Origin: Chlamydiota bacterium
Lineage (GTDB): Bacteria > Chlamydiota > Chlamydiia > Chlamydiales > Rhabdochlamydiaceae
Assembly: GCA_023269365.1 (NCBI GenBank)
Contig: JAHFTN010000062.1
Location: 1,274-9,489, forward strand
Direction: 5' to 3'
DNA: 8,216 nucleotides
The position numbers and the translations under genes are program-made. The notes below the pieces were generated by a model. That model was not told the origin of the DNA. It did not search any database and worked only from the letters and a program-made list of their open reading frames with translations. This document shows positions 5,186-8,216 of this stretch, piece by piece; positions within the stretch are counted from its first letter, which is position 1, and each line of letters opens with the position of its first letter.

Positions 5186-6538
5186 TTAACGAGCGATGTG
5201 GGATTCGATCTCTTCCAAGCTTTTGCCGCGCGTTTCCGGGATGAAACGATGGATAAACCAAAAGGCGATTAAACTAATCACAGCAAAGAGTAAGAATGTC
5301 CCTTGCGCCTTCAACCCCTGGATCAAATCTAAGAAAGTCAGTGAAACGAGGTAGTTAAAGCCCCAGTTAGCAAAAATAGCTGTCGACATCGCCTTGCTGC
5401 GCACCTTTAGCGGGTAAATTTCAGAGAGAAGAACCCATGTTACAGGGCCAAGGCCGATTGCAAAAAAGCTGACATATGCCATCAAACTCAACACGGCAAT
5501 TTTATCGATGAAAGGGGTGCTTACAAAGAAAGCGAAGGCAAGAACGAGCAGGGAGACTGCCATTCCCAAAGCACCTACGAGCAAAAGAGAGCGCCTTCCG
5601 ACTCTATCTAAAAGGTAAACAGATAAAATCGTTACAAGGAAATTCACAATTCCTACACCTAATGTAGCAACAAGGGCGCTTGTCGCAGAAGGGAATCCCG
5701 CAATCTCAAAAATTTTAGGAGCATAATAAATTACCGTGTTGATCCCCGTGATCTGCTGAAATACGCTCAAGAGAAACCCGATGATCAATACAAAACGCAG
5801 TTTAGGAGAAAAAAGGGTTTTCCATGTCCCTGTCTTATGGGGACTTGCCACACTTTTCATCGCATCGATCTGATTCATCCAATTTTTGCCATGCCTTAGC
5901 TTTTGTAGGATGCCGATCGCCTTCTCTTCTAATCCCTGCTTAAAGAGCCAGGGGGGAGTTTCTGCCACAAAAAATAGAGCGATCATCTGCAAAAGGGCAG
6001 GTAAGATCCCAATCGCAAACATCCAACGCCAACTTCCACTAGCAGAGAAACAATAATTGACAAAAAAACTCAAGAGAATTCCAAAGGTGATTGCTAACTG
6101 GTACGAGGAGACAAACATCCCTCGGTAGCGAGGAGGGGAAATCTCTGAAATGTAGAGGGGTGCTGCCAAAGAGGTGATCCCGACCGCAAGTCCACTGATG
6201 AATCTGCCTATCAGTAAAGTGGTGTAAGAGTCGCAGACCGCTAAGATGCATCCTCCAATGATAAAAAGGGCAGCAGAGAGGGCTAGGGTCTTTTTGCGCC
6301 CTACAAACTCGGTACAGGGCCCTGCAATCACCGCCCCAAAAACGCAACCGATAAGGATTAAGCTTACAACGACACCTTGCTCAAAAACATCTAAATGAAA
6401 AGCAGGTGCCAGGAAGATTAAAGCCCCTGAGATGGCAGCTGTAAAATACCCAAATAAAAGTCCCCCCAAAGTCGCCGTAATGACAGCAATCAGTAAGTAG
6501 GCAGTGAATTTTTCCTTAATAACTTTTTGGCGAACCAT
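5186..6538 (-). CDS. Sugar-porter family MFS transporter (XylE/GalP/GLUT-like)
   Basis: This 450-residue protein has the 12 hydrophobic segments of an inner-membrane hexose/pentose transporter. Sugar-porter signatures appear in order: GGLLFGY in TM1 (25-31), VGRKK in loop 2-3, a PLYISEISPPRYRG stretch after TM4, AETPPWL at the PESPRWL site after TM6, QQITGINTVIYYAP in TM7, DRVGRR in loop 8-9, GPVTWVLLSEIYP in TM10 and the terminal PETRGKSLEEIE. Residues lining the sugar site in XylE and GLUT1 (TM5 Gln, TM7 Gln-Gln and Asn, TM10 Trp) are kept. TM11 has Asn-Trp as in GLUT1. The XylE Asp27 site is Phe32, so coupling is doubtful. The exact sugar cannot be told. The ATG at 6538 has AGGAG 8 nt upstream; a TTG two codons earlier (6544) is less likely. 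It appears to be transcribed alone. Confidence 0.93.
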   Translation of the reverse strand: MVRQKVIKEKFTAYLLIAVITATLGGLLFGYFTAAISGALIFLAPAFHLDVFEQGVVVSLILIGCVFGAVIAGPCTEFVGRKKTLALSAALFIIGGCILAVCDSYTTLLIGRFISGLAVGITSLAAPLYISEISPPRYRGMFVSSYQLAITFGILLSFFVNYCFSASGSWRWMFAIGILPALLQMIALFFVAETPPWLFKQGLEEKAIGILQKLRHGKNWMNQIDAMKSVASPHKTGTWKTLFSPKLRFVLIIGFLLSVFQQITGINTVIYYAPKIFEIAGFPSATSALVATLGVGIVNFLVTILSVYLLDRVGRRSLLLVGALGMAVSLLVLAFAFFVSTPFIDKIAVLSLMAYVSFFAIGLGPVTWVLLSEIYPLKVRSKAMSTAIFANWGFNYLVSLTFLDLIQGLKAQGTFLLFAVISLIAFWFIHRFIPETRGKSLEEIESHIAR

Positions 6539-6572
6539 GGGCAAAGACTCCTATAATTAGACCTCTCAAGGA

Positions 6573-6616
6573 AATTGCAAAACTCCATTTGGGGTCCAAA
6601 AGCGAGTTTTGCAATT
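6573..6616. repeat. Nested inverted repeat in the leader/divergent region of the sugar transporter
   Basis: Perfect 13-bp arms AATTGCAAAACTC (6573-6585) and GAGTTTTGCAATT (6604-6616) enclose a second 5-bp stem, TTTGG/CCAAA (6588-6592 with 6596-6600), around GGT. The whole can fold as a 44-nt hairpin with a small internal loop. It ends 34 bp upstream of the transporter ATG and lies 5' of its ribosome site. No T-run follows on either strand, so it is not a terminator. It may be an operator, a leader structure or a dispersed palindrome. The rest of 6539-6729 shows only the promoter candidate and ribosome site described separately. Confidence 0.7.
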
Positions 6617-6676
6617 CCCTCCTTATCTTAGGCTTATACACCCAAAGGCGTTTTTCCCTAAAAGTGTTTTTCCCAA

Positions 6677-6704
6677 TTCAAAAAATCCCCTCTTTCAGTA
6701 TGAT
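6677..6704 (+). promoter_or_regulatory. Possible sigma70-type promoter of the Thr-Pro-repeat membrane protein
   Basis: TTCAAA (6677-6682) and TATGAT (6699-6704) are 16 nt apart, matching consensus at 4 and 5 of 6 positions. The predicted start of transcription, near 6711, would leave a ~19-nt leader containing the AGAGGA ribosome site. If correct, it rules out translation from starts before 6711, including the ATG at 6700. Confidence 0.4.
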
Positions 6705-6716
6705 TGTTCCTCACTG

Positions 6717-6722
6717 CAGAGG
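6717..6722 (+). promoter_or_regulatory. Shine-Dalgarno deciding the start at 6730
   Basis: AGAGGA lies 7 nt before the ATG at 6730. The earlier in-frame ATG at 6700 and TTG at 6589 have no comparable site, and the TTG lies inside the inverted repeat. Confidence 0.6.
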
Positions 6723-6729
6723 AAATTTA

Positions 6730-7149
6730 ATGGTTACAGAGCTTCCCCTCACACCAGGAACTCCGCGTTCCCTCACACCAAGAACTCCTATGCGTCCAGG
6801 AGCTGTATTAGTAGCCTCCGAACAAGAATTAATCGTCTGGGGAAGAGAGCACGAGGCCTTCTGCGAAAGGCTAAGCGTGTTATTGCACGTTGCGGGAGTA
6901 TGTCTTATCCTTGGGGGGATCTTGCAAAGAAAGCCATTGGGCCCTTTATCCTATGCGGGAGGGGGAGCGTTTGCAGCAAACATCTTCTTTGTGGGGTGGC
7001 TTCATGAGATCAACGGCGAGCAAGACCCCCTTACAGCGAAGAAGGTGGCTCTGTGTTTTGCGCGCTCTTTTGGACGCACAACTCTAGTTGCGACAGTTCC
7101 AGCAGCGGCGCTCGGCGCCTATTATTTCCTTCTCTTAAATAATATGTAA
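6730..7149 (+). CDS. Small membrane protein with N-terminal Thr-Pro repeat, unknown function
   Basis: I do not recognise this 139-residue protein. Residues 1-24 are Thr/Pro/Arg-rich, with two copies of an LTPxTPxx unit (residues 7-22). A polar stretch (25-47) is followed by hydrophobic segments at about 48-65, 73-91 and 117-136, with a charged loop (HEINGEQDPLTAKK) between the second and third. There is no cleavable signal. A disordered N-terminus followed by closely spaced hydrophobic segments would fit a secreted, Inc-type membrane protein of a chlamydia-like organism, but three segments rather than two also fits an ordinary inner-membrane protein. The start at 6730 is chosen from the AGAGGA site 7 nt upstream. 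The gene diverges from the sugar transporter, and its last 15 bp overlap the end of the convergent methyltransferase gene. Confidence 0.7.
   Translation: MVTELPLTPGTPRSLTPRTPMRPGAVLVASEQELIVWGREHEAFCERLSVLLHVAGVCLILGGILQRKPLGPLSYAGGGAFAANIFFVGWLHEINGEQDPLTAKKVALCFARSFGRTTLVATVPAAALGAYYFLLLNNM
6746..6788 (+). repeat. 24-bp-period direct repeat encoding the Thr-Pro motif
   Basis: The 19-nt unit CCCTCACACCAGGAACTCC (6746-6764) recurs at 6770-6788 with one change (G6757 to A6781). The 24-bp period equals eight codons and keeps the frame, giving two LTPxTP units. High nucleotide identity points to a recent duplication in the coding sequence. Confidence 0.8.
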
Positions 7150-8216
7150 AAACAGGCTTTTTAGGTAGCTCCCTTCAGGATGAAAGAGGGAGACGGGGTG
7201 GTCTACAGCTTGAATATGGGAGGAGCAGATCACCACCTCTCGCTTCGCTTCGAGGGCCGCTTGGAAAAGGAGCTGTCCAAACAGCTTCTCATCGATAAAG
7301 CGGGAGCAAGAGCTCGTGAGCAGATAAGAGTTGGGCTGCGCCTTTTCTATAGCGCGCCTGTTGATCTCTTTATAGCCGCGACAAGCGTCGTTGACTTGCT
7401 GTTTTGTTTTAGCAAAGGCTGGGGGATCTAGAATGATGAAGTCGTAAGAAGTGGGCATCGCGTGCAAATATTTAAATACATCCCCACAGATCACCTCGTG
7501 TTTCTCTAGAGGAATGTGATTCAATAAGGTGTTTTCCTTTGCGTATCTACAAGCACTCTCACTCGCATCGACACTCGTAACGCAAGCGGCTCCCCCCTTT
7601 AGTGCAAAGAGGGAAAAGGCAGCTGTGTAGGAAAAACAATTTAGTACTTTTCTTCCTTGACTCATCCTAAATACGAGCTGGCGCATCTCGCGCTGGTCGA
7701 GAAAAAAACCCGTCTTCTGCCCCCCCTCGAGGTCGATAAGGAAGCTAAGGCCGTTTTCTTTTACAAGAACCTCTTTGGAGCATTCTCCAAAGACAGGCCC
7801 TACAAAGTCGGGAAGCGCCTCGTGGCGACGCGCGCTCGAGTGGGACTTTTCATAGATTCCCCTCAAAGGAAGGAGTTGTTGCAAAAAAGTGATAAGGAGG
7901 GGTTTTAACCTCTCCATCCCTTGAGTGTTCACCTGGAGGACTGCAATCTCATCGTACAGGTCGATTACAAGGCCAGGTAAGCCATCTGCCTCTGCGTTGA
8001 CAAGGCGGTAGCAGTTGGTCTTTTCACGATCGAAAAGAGGTTGTCTAAATTCCAAAGCCAATCTCAACTTGCGCAAGAGCACATTTTCAATCGGCTCATC
8101 AGAAAAGGTCAACACGCGGCCACTAATCGAATTATCTTTGTGAAAATACGCTTGAGCAAGAAATTTCCCTTGAGAGCTATGGACAGGGAGAGTTTCCCCA
8201 TTTTGAAATGCAGGGA
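7135..8216 (-). CDS. rlmI: RlmI-like 23S rRNA (cytosine-C5) methyltransferase (5' truncated)
   Basis: About 360 residues of a SAM-dependent RNA m5C methyltransferase of the RlmI family (E. coli RlmI modifies C1962 of 23S rRNA; the family is ~396 residues). The frame stays open to the right edge, so only ~35 N-terminal residues are missing; the GTG at 8115 is an internal valine. The first visible part (GETLPVHSSQGKFLAQAYF, then ISGRVLTF) is the end of the PUA RNA-binding domain. A linking domain with YRLVNAEADGLPGLVIDLYD follows. The Rossmann domain has IDLEGGQKTGFFLDQR, motif I VLNCFSYTAAFSLFA, acidic SVDAS, motif IV LDPPAF and the Cys-bearing SSCSRF. All match RlmI in order and spacing. The 3' end overlaps the convergent membrane protein gene by 15 bp. 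Exact rRNA target is inferred from the family. Confidence 0.88.
   Translation of the reverse strand, partial: PAFQNGETLPVHSSQGKFLAQAYFHKDNSISGRVLTFSDEPIENVLLRKLRLALEFRQPLFDREKTNCYRLVNAEADGLPGLVIDLYDEIAVLQVNTQGMERLKPLLITFLQQLLPLRGIYEKSHSSARRHEALPDFVGPVFGECSKEVLVKENGLSFLIDLEGGQKTGFFLDQREMRQLVFRMSQGRKVLNCFSYTAAFSLFALKGGAACVTSVDASESACRYAKENTLLNHIPLEKHEVICGDVFKYLHAMPTSYDFIILDPPAFAKTKQQVNDACRGYKEINRRAIEKAQPNSYLLTSSCSRFIDEKLFGQLLFQAALEAKREVVICSSHIQAVDHPVSLFHPEGSYLKSLFLHII

Noticed and set aside
6589..6729. TTG (6589) or ATG (6700) start for the Thr-Pro-repeat protein
   Set aside because: The TTG lies within the inverted repeat; neither has a Shine-Dalgarno, and ATG 6730 does. The extra residues look like translated leader.
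6609..7087. Alternative-frame ORFs over the Thr-Pro protein (6609-7007 and 6890-7087)
   Set aside because: The 6730 frame has a ribosome site, a frame-preserving repeat and coherent membrane segments; the others have none.
7180..7908. Plus-strand open frames inside rlmI (7180-7431, 7657-7908)
   Set aside because: The opposite strand encodes a complete conserved methyltransferase domain; these are shadows.
8113..8115. GTG as the start of the methyltransferase
   Set aside because: The frame remains open to the window edge and the upstream residues match the PUA domain, so this is an internal Val.
1..8216. tRNA, rRNA, CRISPR array, insertion sequence or toxin-antitoxin pair
   Set aside because: No cloverleaf, regularly spaced repeats, transposase motifs or typical paired small ORFs were seen on either strand.

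Overview
The window looks like a chromosomal segment of an environmental (Parachlamydiales-type) member of the Chlamydiota. This rests on the gene set, on the style of the SucA/SucB/Lpd proteins as I remember the chlamydial versions, and on two small proteins with hydrophobic blocks, one of them resembling a chlamydial inclusion-membrane (Inc) protein. I could not run a search, so the phylum call is an inference of moderate confidence. Coding DNA has moderate G+C. The one long non-coding stretch (4580-4825) is strikingly A+T-rich.

Layout. (1) 2-3080, plus strand: the 3' end of sucA, then complete sucB and lpdA, joined by ATGA stop/start overlaps. Together they encode E1, E2 and E3 of the 2-oxoglutarate dehydrogenase complex (TCA cycle, 2-oxoglutarate to succinyl-CoA). 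(2) 4331-3094, minus strand: a likely operon of a plant-type [2Fe-2S] ferredoxin, a DUF1858/A-type Fe-S carrier fusion, and a 91-residue membrane protein starting with a Cys-Pro-Cys-Cys motif. A long, nearly perfect palindrome separates the last two genes. (3) 4579-4382, minus strand: a 65-residue coiled-coil protein closed by a good Rho-independent terminator. (4) 4580-4825: an A+T-rich divergent region with a good sigma70-type promoter reading right, plus two dyads. (5) 4826-5176, plus strand: a 116-residue Inc-like protein with a bilobed hydrophobic hairpin. (6) 6538-5186, minus strand: a sugar-porter-family MFS transporter in which the TM1 Asp that couples protons in XylE is Phe. (7) 6539-6729: a divergent gap with a 44-nt nested inverted repeat. 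(8) 6730-7149, plus strand: a 139-residue three-hydrophobic-segment protein with a Thr-Pro repeat at its N-terminus. (9) 8216-7135, minus strand: an RlmI-like 23S rRNA m5C methyltransferase that runs off the right edge.

How it fits together. The left third is central carbon metabolism. The ferredoxin/Fe-S carrier/Cys-motif membrane protein cluster is a compact redox and Fe-S module, and is the best candidate here for an undescribed functional unit. The sugar porter lies between two small membrane proteins of unknown role. All three convergent gene pairs abut or overlap with no visible terminator between them. I see no mobile element, CRISPR array, tRNA or rRNA.
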